A stretch of 64,000 bases of DNA from Paraburkholderia antibiotica (GTDB taxonomy: Bacteria; Pseudomonadota; Gammaproteobacteria; Burkholderiales; Burkholderiaceae), in contig NZ_JABBFZ010000022.1 in assembly GCF_012927125.1 (NCBI RefSeq), positions 58,457 to 122,456 of the forward strand. The letters are read 5' to 3'. Positions within the stretch are counted from its first letter, which is position 1. Every line of letters begins with the position of its first letter. Under the pieces are notes generated by a model. The model did no database searches, was not told the DNA's origin, and was given only the letters and a program-made list of their open reading frames with translations. The translations under genes and the position numbers were made by a program. Positions 9,195-17,566 of the stretch are shown here, in pieces.

Positions 9195-9631
9195 CCCCTT
9201 GGTACGTTGTACGCCGGCACGTAAATCACTGGTACCGGCCCGCAGTCACACCCCACGCCGCGCGCTCCGCAGCCGGGCTGAGTCGCGTCGAGCGGACCGC
9301 AATCGCTGCGCTCGATATGCTCATGGCCCGTCACGGCAACGTCGTCCGAGAACTGCGCCAGCAGCTCGCCGCAGCGCATGCCCGCCACTTCGATGCGAAA
9401 CACGTACATGCCGGGCGCCATGCAGCGAATGCGCCGGTCCCACTCAAACACCGCGCGCTGGTCGTCATCAATCTCCAGCGCGCGCAATCGCGCCGGCTTC
9501 TCGTGCGTGCCCGCGCGCCACACCTCAAGCACCACGCAATCGGGAGACAGCACGCATGCGGCAGGCGGCTCGATGACGAACGCCGTGCGCTGGACCCACC
9601 GGTCCAGTCGGATGACAGATGGTCGTCGCAT
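9188..9631 (-). CDS. Small structural protein with immunoglobulin-like pattern
   Basis: The start is the ATG at 9631 (MRRPSVIRLDRW), giving 147 residues; a longer upstream frame exists but would overlap the preceding gene. Residues ~10-110 contain alternating strands, with the motif CMAPGMYVFRIEVAG near residue 76. The same core pattern (PGRYRFIL) occurs in the two head-fibre paralogues at 15.4-17.2 kb. The C-terminus is Cys-rich (CGPLDATQPGCGARGVGCDC). It probably forms part of the tail or fibre attachment with the collagen-like protein that follows. Function unassigned. Confidence 0.7.
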   Translation of the reverse strand: MRRPSVIRLDRWVQRTAFVIEPPAACVLSPDCVVLEVWRAGTHEKPARLRALEIDDDQRAVFEWDRRIRCMAPGMYVFRIEVAGMRCGELLAQFSDDVAVTGHEHIERSDCGPLDATQPGCGARGVGCDCGPVPVIYVPAYNVPRGC

Positions 9632-9638
9632 GCTGTCC

Positions 9639-10259
9639 TCACACGATCGGCGGCGCGATCGCATCAAGCGACGCGCTCGTGTCGCTGCGAAGTGCGCGGA
9701 TACGCGCGCGCGCCACGCCCTCATCGAAACTTCGCCCGCGCACCTGAGCGAGTTGCAGCGACGTGAACTGATAGCCCGGCAGCTGATAGATGCGCGCGAG
9801 CGCGCCATCCTCAATCGACTGCTGCCAGTCGTCATGCAGCAGCGCGTCGACCTCGCACGCGTCGCGCGACGGCGCGATGCACATGCGCACATGCACGGCG
9901 CCGGGCCGCTCGTGCGACGGCTCTCGCGAGAGCACAAGCATGCCGTCCTCGACAGTGAACCGCGTACCGAAGTGATGGAACGCGACACCGCCGCGGCGCG
10001 CGCGATACGGCGTGCCGTTGACATCAACTTCGTTCACACGCACAACCTGCTCGCTTTCGTGCGGCCAGATCGGATATGCGCGTACGCGCGGCTGCAGACT
10101 GATGACGATCCGGCGGCGAAGGATACTGCTGCGCGTCGCGAAGTCGATGCACGCCTGACGCACGTACGCCTGAGCCATCGTCTCCGGCAGACCTTGGGCC
10201 GCCGCCATGACGAACGGCATGAACTGCGTGAGAGGCACCCGCTCAATGGGAAGCTGCAT
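9639..10259 (-). CDS. Putative tail tubular protein A / tail adaptor
   Basis: The 206-residue protein starts MQLPIERVPLTQFMPFVMAAA and has an early helical part (LPETMAQAYVRQACIDFATRSSIL) followed by beta-rich sequence. This early helix-strand layout, and the place just after another adaptor-like gene and before the tail genes, resembles head-tail adaptor or tail-tube A proteins of podoviruses. It overlaps the upstream gene by 17 bp, so translation is probably coupled. Not confirmed by a family match that I can recall with certainty. Confidence 0.7.
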   Translation of the reverse strand: MQLPIERVPLTQFMPFVMAAAQGLPETMAQAYVRQACIDFATRSSILRRRIVISLQPRVRAYPIWPHESEQVVRVNEVDVNGTPYRARRGGVAFHHFGTRFTVEDGMLVLSREPSHERPGAVHVRMCIAPSRDACEVDALLHDDWQQSIEDGALARIYQLPGYQFTSLQLAQVRGRSFDEGVARARIRALRSDTSASLDAIAPPIV

Positions 10260-10932
10260 TGCTCGTCACCTGCTTCAAGTAGCGTTCGTACACCTGCTCT
10301 GCGGCGCCCATCAGGTCCGTGAATAGCTTCAGGTGCTCGCTCGCGCGCGTCGCGTCGGTGGCGCTCTCCGTGTCCTTGCTGTAGGCGCGGTAAAGCATCC
10401 ACTCGATAACGGCGTTGTGATAGACACCGGGTACGCCGAGCGCCCCGTCCTTGCCGGCCGCTTCCGGCTCCGCGGTGTAGACGACTAGCGCCTCCACCTT
10501 TGCGCCCGGCGGAACCGGCGGATCGACATAGAACGCGCCCTGGTCGTCCGGATCGAGCGAATAGGAGCGCACGATGTAATCGCGCGTTGGCGTGCGGCAG
10601 ACAATCGGCTCAAACCAGTTGGCTGCAATGCGCGTTGCAGCGCTGTCGGTTGCCGAAGGCTGGCCGACGACGCGGCCGTAAGCGTCATAAGTGCCCGCGA
10701 CGCGCGAGAAAAAAATCCCGCCGGCGGGCAATGTCTGCCGCGCGCCCGCAACGAGCTCGAGCTTGTGCGGTTGCGAAAACTCCAGCGCGCGCAACTGCGT
10801 GATTTGAAGCGCCGCGTCGTTCGCATATTCGATCAGCTCGGCCTTGGTCCAGCGCGTGAACTTGTGCCCCGGCTCCGCGTCGCTGAGCAGCTTGGCGACC
10901 TCGAGCGCGATCGCGCCCGCGATCATGCTCAC
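10243..10932 (-). CDS. Putative head-tail adaptor protein
   Basis: The product has 229 residues starting at a GTG (10932) that overlaps the TGA of the preceding gene in a GTGA arrangement; an ATG two codons on (10926) is the alternative. The sequence begins IAGAIALEVAKLLSDAEP, continues with FTRWTKAELIEYANDAALQI and ends with a helical YERYLKQV. This helix-rich plan, with a central beta-barrel-like section (FYVDPPVPPGAKVEALVVY), fits phage adaptor proteins that sit beneath the portal. It belongs to the cluster capsid - decoration - coiled-coil - adaptor - tail A. Confidence 0.72.
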   Translation of the reverse strand: MSMIAGAIALEVAKLLSDAEPGHKFTRWTKAELIEYANDAALQITQLRALEFSQPHKLELVAGARQTLPAGGIFFSRVAGTYDAYGRVVGQPSATDSAATRIAANWFEPIVCRTPTRDYIVRSYSLDPDDQGAFYVDPPVPPGAKVEALVVYTAEPEAAGKDGALGVPGVYHNAVIEWMLYRAYSKDTESATDATRASEHLKLFTDLMGAAEQVYERYLKQVTSNAASH

Positions 10933-11516
10933 GTCGTCGCCTTACGCACCGCACGCTTCGCGGTCGCGGACTCCGGCTCGGTGCTCGGTTCCTCGGCCTT
11001 CGGCGCCGAGCCTGCTGCGCCGTCGCTGACGGACGGCAGCGACTGGTCAGGAGAAGCCCCACCGACCTTGTCCATCTCTCCCGCGCCTTGCTTGGCTGCG
11101 TCGATGGCTGCGAGTTGATCGTTCAGCACCGCATTCTGTGCCTCGAGTACCGCGACACGCTGCTGTGATTCGGACAACTGTGCTTCAAGGTCTGCGAGCT
11201 TCGCGTTTGCTTCGGCCAGTTCTGCCCGCACTTCCGAGTCATCATCGGCGGGTAGCGTGAATGCGACGCCCGCACCGAGCGGCGCCGTGTGTGCGCCACG
11301 ATCTTCGCCCAGGCCGGACAGCAGTTGCTGCCTGCCCGGATTCGCGCTTGCATCCGTGATGATCGTACCCGTTTGCCGCTGCGGGTTGCCGGTGGGCGTG
11401 AACTGCTTCGTGTCCGTGTCGTACTGGCCGGGCACGAGCTCCGGCTGAAATGCGAGCGCACTGTGCGCCGGGTAGATGGTCCCATGCGCGTCTCGATAGG
11501 CAAATTGCTTCGGCAT
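10929..11516 (-). CDS. Coiled-coil structural protein of unknown role
   Basis: The 195-residue protein has an N-terminal strand-rich part (AYRDAHGTIYPAHSALAF), then from about residue 100 a clear heptad coiled coil (VRAELAEANAKLADLEAQLS) of ~45 residues, and a Pro/Glu/Ala-rich C-terminus ending in basic RAVRKATT. No family is recognised. Its place between the decoration-like gene and the adaptor suggests a minor head protein. A leftward terminator lies just upstream at 11532-11566. Confidence 0.7.
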   Translation of the reverse strand: MPKQFAYRDAHGTIYPAHSALAFQPELVPGQYDTDTKQFTPTGNPQRQTGTIITDASANPGRQQLLSGLGEDRGAHTAPLGAGVAFTLPADDDSEVRAELAEANAKLADLEAQLSESQQRVAVLEAQNAVLNDQLAAIDAAKQGAGEMDKVGGASPDQSLPSVSDGAAGSAPKAEEPSTEPESATAKRAVRKATT

Positions 11517-11531
11517 TGTGTCCTCCTGCTT

Positions 11532-11566
11532 GAAAAAGAAAGGCCGCGCGGATCTCCCGTGCGGCC
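11532..11566 (-). terminator. Intrinsic terminator in late operon
   Basis: On the minus strand a GGCCGC(A)CG / CG(C)GCGGCC stem with a ~7-nt loop is followed by TTTCTTTTT. It lies in the 83-bp gap between the 177-residue and 195-residue structural genes. Confidence 0.75.
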
Positions 11567-11599
11567 GCCATGCGTCGATAAGGCGCGAAGGCGCTGCGG

Positions 11600-12133
11600 T
11601 CAGTTGCCGACCTTCGGAACGATGATGATCGGCGACACCCAGAACCGCAGATCATCCGGCGTCTTCGCCGGCCAGGCCGCGATGGTCAGGTCGATGATTT
11701 CGTTATCTTTCAGCCACACCGGCTGATCGAGCAGTTTGCAATCCGAGTCCTCGGCATTCGCCATGAAGTAGCCCAGATCGGTGCCAGCGAAATGCGTTGC
11801 TGCCATAAAGCCAACGCCATCCGCAGGATTCTCGACACGCCAGCTGAAGCCGAGCAGCAACGAGAAAGCCGGCACGACGCACGCGCCGATTACGTCGCCA
11901 GCCTGAATGGGCGTGCCCTGTGCATTGACGCGTTCGAGGTACTGTTGCAGGCCGGCCTGTCGGCGACCGTCTTTCTGGCTGAAGTCGAACAGCCGCGTAT
12001 TCGAGAATACGCATGGCGACTTGTGGGCGGCCTGCTGGATATGATCGGTCGCGGCGGGAATCGCGGCCGGGTACATCTCCTGGTTAGGATTGCGGACAAT
12101 GTTGCCGCCGTGGTGGAGTGCGTGATACGTCAT
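11600..12133 (-). CDS. Putative capsid decoration protein
   Basis: The product has 177 residues. It starts MTYHALHHGGNIVRNPNQ and is beta-rich, with AGDVIGACVVPAFSLLLGFSW near residues 78-98 and a C-terminus DLRFWVSPIIIVPKVGN. It follows the major capsid gene directly, the usual place of head-decoration or stabilisation proteins. The sequence gives no certain family, so the role is inferred from order. A terminator follows the gene. Confidence 0.7.
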   Translation of the reverse strand: MTYHALHHGGNIVRNPNQEMYPAAIPAATDHIQQAAHKSPCVFSNTRLFDFSQKDGRRQAGLQQYLERVNAQGTPIQAGDVIGACVVPAFSLLLGFSWRVENPADGVGFMAATHFAGTDLGYFMANAEDSDCKLLDQPVWLKDNEIIDLTIAAWPAKTPDDLRFWVSPIIIVPKVGN

Positions 12134-12187
12134 GTTGGGTATCTCCGGATTGCGCGATCGGCGCCCCTCGCGGAGCGCCGAATCTGG

Positions 12188-13117
12188 TTAGAAGGTGCAG
12201 TAGAGCGCGGCGAGCGCGTCACGCAGGAAGGGTTTGTGACCGTAGACCCAGAGACCGCGGTAGAACTTCCCGAAGCTCTTTTCCATGCTGACGATCTCGT
12301 GGTCTTCGAGCTGCTGCGCGAAGCCCGTCGCTTTCTTGTTGCCGGCGACGATCCAGTAAGCCAGCTTGCCCGTGGCAACGTCCGGCACCTTCGGCACCTG
12401 GTCGGAAAAGTACATCTCGAAGCCCATGATGATGACCGGGAATTTCCCGTTCAGCATCGGGGACTGCGACATACCGGTCAGGTATGCAGCCTTCAGGTCC
12501 GAGGACATCAGTGCATTGCGCGAGACGTTGGGCAGCACGACAAACATCTGGCCGTCCTCCCAGCGACACGCTTCGCGCAGCACAACGTCGAGTCGTGTCA
12601 GCACCTCGACGACGTTCGCCGCAGTGATCGGCACCGGGTTACCGATCTCGCCGAGTTCCTGACTTTCCGATTCCTTGCCGGCGTTCATGCCCTTGTTCGT
12701 CGGCGCCGTTTCGAACGCCATGCGCATCAGCACTTCGGGATCGAGCAAGCGCCGCATGTTGTATTCCGCGCGCCCGAGGAACGACTCGACCCACTTGTCG
12801 ATGAACGTGATCTGCTTTTCGTCGATGCGGTCGAGCTTGACGTTGTAGTATTTCGCGCGATCGATGACCATCGTCACCGATTCTGCTTCGAGTTCCTGCG
12901 GCTCCAACACCGCGTTCTTCTGGTACTCGTTGATCTCGACTTCCGGCTCGATGAAATACGTGATCTGGTCGCCGCCCTTGTTGAGGTCGCCCGTGTAATC
13001 CGTGTTCGTCACATCACCAGCGACAAACGCGCAGTAGCCGCGAGCGATCAGGCGATCGCCGAATTGCGGCGTAATCAGGACGTCCGCATATTGCGAGTAG
13101 CCTGCGGAAGATTTCAT
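12188..13117 (-). CDS. Major capsid protein
   Basis: The 309-residue protein has features of HK97-fold coat proteins of podoviruses: an N-terminal strand region, a long spine-helix region (MVIDRAKYYNVKLDRIDEKQ), a residue block VVLPNVSRNALMSSDLKAAYL and a P-loop-like closing part (FPVIIMGFEMYFSD). It lies 10 bp after the scaffold gene and before a decoration-like gene, the standard order portal - scaffold - coat. Length is slightly below the usual 320-430. No prohead protease is seen, which agrees with a separate scaffold that is recycled rather than cleaved. Confidence 0.85.
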   Translation of the reverse strand: MKSSAGYSQYADVLITPQFGDRLIARGYCAFVAGDVTNTDYTGDLNKGGDQITYFIEPEVEINEYQKNAVLEPQELEAESVTMVIDRAKYYNVKLDRIDEKQITFIDKWVESFLGRAEYNMRRLLDPEVLMRMAFETAPTNKGMNAGKESESQELGEIGNPVPITAANVVEVLTRLDVVLREACRWEDGQMFVVLPNVSRNALMSSDLKAAYLTGMSQSPMLNGKFPVIIMGFEMYFSDQVPKVPDVATGKLAYWIVAGNKKATGFAQQLEDHEIVSMEKSFGKFYRGLWVYGHKPFLRDALAALYCTF

Positions 13118-13127
13118 GCTTTAACTC

Positions 13128-14282
13128 CTACGTGTTCGAAACGAGGCCCCGGGCCCGAGCCTCCTGAAACTCTTGTTCGAACTTCATGAATTCCGCCTTG
13201 GTAATGCGCTGCATGCGCATGTCTTCCATGCGCTTGCGGTAGTCGCTTTCCTTGAATTTGGCGGCGGGCCGAGCCGTGCCATTCGATGAAGTTCGTGCCG
13301 GTGTTGCGAATTGACCCAGCCCGTTCGCGTCAGTGGATGACGAAGCGCCAGTCGCGCCATTTGCTGCGGACTGGGTCGAAGCGTCGGCCTGCTGGTGCTG
13401 CGACGCCCCTTGTGTCTTGCCGAACGCGTTGAAAATCGCCACGACGCCGGCGAGGTTCCGCCCCTGATGAGCTTCCATGAGAGCGTCCTGGATCTTCAGC
13501 GACGTCAACGGGATCGGCTGTTGCAGGAAGTCCTGCCACTCCTGGCTCTTGCTGATCGACTGCATCTGCGGAACTCGCGCAGCGACGTCGCGCACGAAAA
13601 GCTGCTCGGCGGATTGCCCCATCTGCTCGTTAATCACGCGGCTGCCGTCACGCAGCTCCGCGATTTCCTTGAGTAGCGGTGCAGTTGCGCGCGCAATCAG
13701 CTTCTCGGCGACCGGCGTAAAGTCGCCGTACATCGCGAGCTCTTCGTCGGACAGGTCCGGGAGTTGAGACTCAGCGGCTGACGACGTCCCCTGCTTGCCG
13801 GACGGTTGCACCGACGAGGCGCCGCCCGTCTGGAGCTCGGTCAGTTGCCGGCGCGCTTCCGCGAGCTCCTGGCGCGTCTCCACCAGCAGGTCGGTAATCT
13901 GCGATGTGCCGCGCCCTGCTTCTTCAGCCTTTTGCAGCAAGCCGCGAAGCCGCGTGATCTCTGCCTTGTACCGGCCTTCCATTCGACGAAGGTTCTCGTC
14001 GCCTGCATTGCTGGTCGACGCGTCACCGTCGATTTGCGCGTTGGCGTTCAGCTGTTGCGAAGACGTCGCGCCGTCGTCGACATGTGCCGCGTCGTGCAGC
14101 GCATCACCATCCAGTCCGGTAAATGCGCCTGCGTCGTCGCCCTGCTCGCCAGCAGCCTGCATCGCCTGTTGCGCAGCCGGGTCGGAAGTGGCGTTTGTGC
14201 CAGCCGAGCCAGATGCAGCTTCAGCGATGGGGGTGCCATCGGAGCCATTGAACTTGTCCCGCAGATGTCGAGGGAGTGCCAT
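13128..14282 (-). CDS. Scaffold protein
   Basis: The product has 384 residues, acidic and Gln/Ser/Ala-rich. The N-terminal ~100 residues are low-complexity, a coiled coil occupies about residues 92-145 (ITRLRGLLQKAEEAGRG ... RRQLTELQ), then a helical section and a basic C-terminus (KFKESDYRKRMEDMRMQRIT), like the coat-binding helix-turn-helix tail of P22-type scaffolds. It is immediately upstream of the capsid gene. These composition features and gene order are typical of scaffolding proteins. Confidence 0.82.
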   Translation of the reverse strand: MALPRHLRDKFNGSDGTPIAEAASGSAGTNATSDPAAQQAMQAAGEQGDDAGAFTGLDGDALHDAAHVDDGATSSQQLNANAQIDGDASTSNAGDENLRRMEGRYKAEITRLRGLLQKAEEAGRGTSQITDLLVETRQELAEARRQLTELQTGGASSVQPSGKQGTSSAAESQLPDLSDEELAMYGDFTPVAEKLIARATAPLLKEIAELRDGSRVINEQMGQSAEQLFVRDVAARVPQMQSISKSQEWQDFLQQPIPLTSLKIQDALMEAHQGRNLAGVVAIFNAFGKTQGASQHQQADASTQSAANGATGASSSTDANGLGQFATPARTSSNGTARPAAKFKESDYRKRMEDMRMQRITKAEFMKFEQEFQEARARGLVSNT

Positions 14283-14322
14283 AGAAATATCTCCGTGAGC
14301 CGCCAGTGGCGGAAGTCACAAT

Positions 14323-14357
14323 GAAAAAGCCCGCGAGGGCAATGCCAGGTCGCGGGC
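14323..14357 (-). terminator. Intrinsic terminator upstream of scaffold gene
   Basis: On the minus strand an 8-bp stem GCCCGCGA / TCGCGGGC (arms 14350-14357 and 14329-14336) with a 13-nt loop is followed by five T residues. Confidence 0.8.
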
Positions 14358-14358
14358 G

Positions 14359-14392
14359 AAAAAAAAACCGACGGGCATGCCTGCCGGCCGGT
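14359..14392 (-). terminator. Second, tandem terminator upstream of scaffold gene
   Basis: On the minus strand a GC-rich imperfect hairpin centred on GGCATGCC is followed by nine T residues. It lies immediately before the terminator at 14323-14357, so the two act in series. Confidence 0.65.
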
Positions 14393-14417
14393 ACTGATTG
14401 AAGCGGACGAATCCGCG

Positions 14418-14630
14418 TTACTTCTTTGGCGTGAGCGTGCCGATCAACCCGTGCAGGGCTCTCACTTCCCCCTGCAGGCGCCGCACGGCAAGCTCATCGT
14501 CAGCGCGTGCGCATTCTTCGAGCGCGCGCGCATGGCTTTCGGTCAGCCAGCCGAGCAGGCCGGACCATGCTTGTGCATGGCGCTGCAAGTGCTCGATGGC
14601 CTGCGATTGCACTGTGGTCGGGTTTTTCAC
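14418..14630 (-). CDS. Small helical phage protein
   Basis: The 70-residue protein starts at a GTG (14630) that overlaps the stop of the upstream 54-residue gene (GTGA), so translation is probably coupled. It is helical and charged (ALEECARADDELAVRRLQGE) with a basic end LTPKK. An in-frame ATG at 14657 lies inside the upstream gene and is less likely. No family recognised. It precedes the tandem terminators and the scaffold gene. Confidence 0.6.
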   Translation of the reverse strand: MKNPTTVQSQAIEHLQRHAQAWSGLLGWLTESHARALEECARADDELAVRRLQGEVRALHGLIGTLTPKK

Positions 14631-14791
14631 TTCAGGCCCGAGCCTCCGCAATTGCACGATTTCGCCGGCATGGCGATGCCGCGCGTGCCGCCGGTCGATG
14701 AACTGGCTGTCGGTGCCGGCGCTCGCGCCGGCGTGTTCTTGACGACCTTCTGTACGACCTTCGGCTTCGGCACCGATACAGGATTTTTCAT
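14627..14791 (-). CDS. Small basic Pro/Ala-rich phage protein, 54 residues
   Basis: ATG at 14791 opens a 54-codon frame 4 bp after the stop of the 216-residue fibre-like gene. It reads MKNPVSVPKPKVVQKVV, then Ala/Ser/Thr/Gly-rich sequence ending SCNCGGSGLK. The tight spacing upstream and the GTGA overlap downstream support it being real. Function unknown. The start of this product (MKNP) and of the following one (VKNP) share the same three residues. Confidence 0.55.
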   Translation of the reverse strand: MKNPVSVPKPKVVQKVVKNTPARAPAPTASSSTGGTRGIAMPAKSCNCGGSGLK

Positions 14792-14795
14792 GAGA

Positions 14796-15446
14796 TCACC
14801 CGATCTTTAGATAGCTGAGAAAACCCTGGGTGTGCAGCGGTTTGCCATTCGCCGAACCCAGTACCTTTGAAAATCCGAGCCACAGCGCCTGATCGTTTGA
14901 CCAGAGTGGCATTGCTCCTGACATCGTGACCGAGCCAAGCACATTGCCAACCGGCGAGGCGGCGGCACCCACTTTCGGCGACGGATAGCTTCGTACAGCG
15001 TACTGATAGATCCCTGGAAACGCGTAACGTTGCCCGGTCGAGACAATCATCTGGGGCGGCGTATCGTACGTATCCGCGTCCTGACTCGTCAGGTTGAACG
15101 TGCCAACGACGAGGTACACGCCAGCTGGAATGTTGATCGTGCCATCGCCATTCAACGTGTAGTTGAACTGGTTCTTGACGGTAACGCCGTACTGGAAATC
15201 GAGTTGGTAATACGTGCCCATATCGATTCCAAGGCCACCATTCGCCTGCGAGGTGTGTCCGAGTTCGATCGTCAGAGAGGGCAGCGAGGGGGCATCCATC
15301 GACGCGCTAAGTCCGCCATCCGAACCAATTTCGAGCTTGTTGCCCGCGTCGCTTGAAAGCTGGATCAAACTCGCAGAAAGTGTATCGCCGCTCGACAGCG
15401 GAGCATGGTTCCCATCAATGAGAACAATCGGTGTGCGTACAGTCAT
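14796..15446 (-). CDS. Head fibre / fibre-tip-like structural protein
   Basis: The 216-residue product is beta-rich: SLTIELGHTSQANGG, YYQLDFQYGVTVKNQFNYTL, INIPAGVYLVVGTFNLTS, with a C1q-like or jelly-roll-like pattern typical of trimeric phage fibre tips. It lies 2 bp after the 459-residue fibre with PPSG repeats, so both may form one appendage. No membrane segment or signal. Role inferred from pattern and neighbours. Confidence 0.7.
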   Translation of the reverse strand: MTVRTPIVLIDGNHAPLSSGDTLSASLIQLSSDAGNKLEIGSDGGLSASMDAPSLPSLTIELGHTSQANGGLGIDMGTYYQLDFQYGVTVKNQFNYTLNGDGTINIPAGVYLVVGTFNLTSQDADTYDTPPQMIVSTGQRYAFPGIYQYAVRSYPSPKVGAAASPVGNVLGSVTMSGAMPLWSNDQALWLGFSKVLGSANGKPLHTQGFLSYLKIG

Positions 15447-15448
15447 CT

Positions 15449-16828
15449 TCAGCTCCAGTAAGGCAGTTTGCGGCCGTTGCCAATATCGAGCCAGCCGGAC
15501 GGCGAGCCGAGCAGCGCACTGCGGTCTCCGATAATTCCTGTCGGCAGCGTGGTATCGGTGGTGGTATTCGGTGCCGCCACCGCGGCCGGCGAGAACGAAA
15601 GGCCGCTCGTATCCAGCGCGAGACCGCCTCCTGCCTTGATCTGCACCGACAGCGGTGATGCCACTGTGCCGTTACCGGTCAGCCCGGACGTCTGCGCTAT
15701 GACGATAGGCACCAGGTCACTCAGGTCGACCACGTACTCGGGCGAGCCATCGCCGACGGTGAACGTCATCGTGTGCGTGTTGGGGTCGTAGCTCACGACG
15801 GTCAGGAAGTTGTCGACCGCGATGCCACCAATCGCCGCGGTGATCGCCGCGTTCATTTCGCTGCAAAGCGGGATCTGGGCGCTCGGCTGATGAGGCGAGC
15901 CGGCGCATGTCGAAAACACTGCCGCGATCGTGGCCGGATTGGATACCGCCCCCTGCACCGCGTTCTGGATGCAGCACGAAAGCGCGCTACACAGCCCCGT
16001 GGCCAGCGCCGAGAGCATCACTTCGTCGGAGGTGATAGCGCTCACCACCTTCGAGACGTTGACCGTCGGTGCCGGATAGCTGCCCGACAGATCGCCACTG
16101 GCAACGCCGCTCGGCGGGAGCGCCGAAGGAAACGACTGCTTAAGCAACTGCGCAGCCTGTGCATCGGAGAGGATGCGCTGGATAGCCCGAACGCCGTCGA
16201 TGCTCGGCGCCGGATACGTTCCAGACAAGTCGCCGCTGGCGTTGCCAGACGGCGGCAGGCTTGTCGGGATTGCCGGAATCATGGACGCCAGCAGCGCCGT
16301 CAACAGGATCTTTGCATTCTCGTCGTTCATGATCCTGCTGATCGCAGCGAGCCCGTCGATTGTCGGGTTCGGATAGGTTCCTTCGAGATCGCCGCCGGCG
16401 GCACCGCTCGGCGGGAGGCTCGTCGGCGATTCACCACAGCAGCCGCCCATGCTCATTGCTCCAAGTAAAAATTCGTGGGTCATCGACGCGGCGAAGCCCA
16501 CCACATAGGCTCCGCCGAGTACACCGTCGAGGATGAAGCGATAGCGACCCGGGACCGCAATCGCAATCTGGTTGCACTTGCGCGTCATGACAACGGCCCG
16601 ACCATTCGTCATGTACGGCGTGAAGTATTTGCCCTCGCCCGGACCATCGACCATCTCGACGCTCACGCTCTCGCCTACGCCGAGCGCGTGCGCGCGAACA
16701 ATCCACGGCTCGTCGTCCACCTGGATCGTCGGCGAAACATCGCTCTGCGAGTTGGGGCCAAACAGCGCCGTCACGTCCATGAATGCAGTGCGCTTGGTGC
16801 GGCTCGCGCCGCCGGCAGTCAGGGCCAT
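15449..16828 (-). CDS. Head fibre protein with repeated PPSG-ASGDL-GTYPAP modules
   Basis: The product has 459 residues. The N-terminal ~125 residues are a beta-rich attachment domain (QVDDEPWIVRAHALGVGE, PGRYRFILDG), paralogous to the whole 138-residue protein encoded next to it. Residues ~135-260 hold three copies of the fibre module LPPSG.A.GDL.GTYP.P.I.G..., each followed by a helix containing ILxDA/SD-like residues. The C-terminal half contains AAITAAIGGIAVDNFLTVV and a GNGTVASPLSVQIK motif, both common in phage fibres. It is probably a trimeric appendage attached to head or portal vertex. Confidence 0.8.
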   Translation of the reverse strand: MALTAGGASRTKRTAFMDVTALFGPNSQSDVSPTIQVDDEPWIVRAHALGVGESVSVEMVDGPGEGKYFTPYMTNGRAVVMTRKCNQIAIAVPGRYRFILDGVLGGAYVVGFAASMTHEFLLGAMSMGGCCGESPTSLPPSGAAGGDLEGTYPNPTIDGLAAISRIMNDENAKILLTALLASMIPAIPTSLPPSGNASGDLSGTYPAPSIDGVRAIQRILSDAQAAQLLKQSFPSALPPSGVASGDLSGSYPAPTVNVSKVVSAITSDEVMLSALATGLCSALSCCIQNAVQGAVSNPATIAAVFSTCAGSPHQPSAQIPLCSEMNAAITAAIGGIAVDNFLTVVSYDPNTHTMTFTVGDGSPEYVVDLSDLVPIVIAQTSGLTGNGTVASPLSVQIKAGGGLALDTSGLSFSPAAVAAPNTTTDTTLPTGIIGDRSALLGSPSGWLDIGNGRKLPYWS

Positions 16829-16831
16829 GAA

Positions 16832-17248
16832 TTAGCCTCCGTTGCAACGCATGTAGGCGACGAGATAGTCGTGCGACATCTGCGCGGGGTACGCGCGCAC
16901 GAATGCCATGCCGAGCGGCACAGCCTCGCCGTCCGTACGCTGCAGCACGAAACGGTAGCGGCCGGGGATGCCGATCACCAGCACGTTGCGCGTGTACGTC
17001 AATGACGATTGCCCGTCGAACGGACAGAACGGCGCGAACATCGAACCGGCTCCGTCGCCATCCACCATCTCGACAACCACAACGTCGCCTTCCGTCAGGT
17101 TGTATGCCCGCACCACGAAGGGGTCGGTATCGACCTGCACGATGTGGGAAACATTGCTCTCGCTCAGCGGCCCGAAAATCAGGCTCGACGGCTCACTGTC
17201 TGCGCTCGCGCGCCGCCCGTGGCGGCCGGTAAGAGTCTGGTTTGCCAT
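16832..17248 (-). CDS. Fibre-attachment domain protein, paralogue of the neighbouring fibre N-terminus
   Basis: The start is the ATG at 17248 (MANQTLTGRHGRR), which shares its A with the TGA of the preceding gene; a longer in-frame opening is inside that gene. The 138-residue product aligns with the N-terminal domain of the following fibre: SNVSHIVQVDTDPFVVRAY..., VEMVDGDGAG, IPGRYRFVLQ against the same patterns there. It lacks the repeat and tip regions, so it may be a separate base plate or collar subunit. Cys occur near the end (MRCNGG). Confidence 0.75.
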   Translation of the reverse strand: MANQTLTGRHGRRASADSEPSSLIFGPLSESNVSHIVQVDTDPFVVRAYNLTEGDVVVVEMVDGDGAGSMFAPFCPFDGQSSLTYTRNVLVIGIPGRYRFVLQRTDGEAVPLGMAFVRAYPAQMSHDYLVAYMRCNGG

Positions 17249-17529
17249 CAGTTTGCTCCGGGGCGCAGCGTCTGCGCGATCGCCTGGTTCAGCGCGCGCT
17301 GCAGGCCCCACTGAGTTTCGCTTTTCATCGGCACGAGCAGGATCGGGTTGTGCCAGTACAGCGAACGCTTGCCATGCTGACCCACGCCCGACTCGTTGTA
17401 TGTGAACGCGCGCGGACCGAACGCCACCACCGCGCGGCCGTCCGCGGTGAGATTGCGCACGATTCCATCGCCGAAGAAGAGGTCATAGACCAAATCGCCT
17501 GGGTCTACGTCGTATCCGTCGAGTTTCAT
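17248..17529 (-). CDS. Small phage protein, 93 residues
   Basis: The product begins MKLDGYDVDPGDLVYDLFFGDGIV and includes RAVVAFGPRAFTYNESG, a beta-rich SH3-like pattern; the C-terminus is helical (GLQRALNQAIAQTL). It lies between portal and head-fibre genes and is joined to the following gene by a 1-bp overlap. No family recognised; a minor head or portal-associated protein is likely. Confidence 0.65.
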   Translation of the reverse strand: MKLDGYDVDPGDLVYDLFFGDGIVRNLTADGRAVVAFGPRAFTYNESGVGQHGKRSLYWHNPILLVPMKSETQWGLQRALNQAIAQTLRPGAN

Positions 17530-17542
17530 GAAGCCCTCATAA

Positions 17543-17566
17543 CAAAAGAGCCCCTGTCAGGGGCTC
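17543..17566 (-). terminator. Intrinsic terminator overlapping the portal stop codon
   Basis: On the minus strand a perfect 9-bp stem GAGCCCCTG / CAGGGGCTC with a single-base turn is followed by TTTTG. The stem includes the last sense codons and the stop codon of the portal gene (stop at 17557-17559). Confidence 0.85.
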
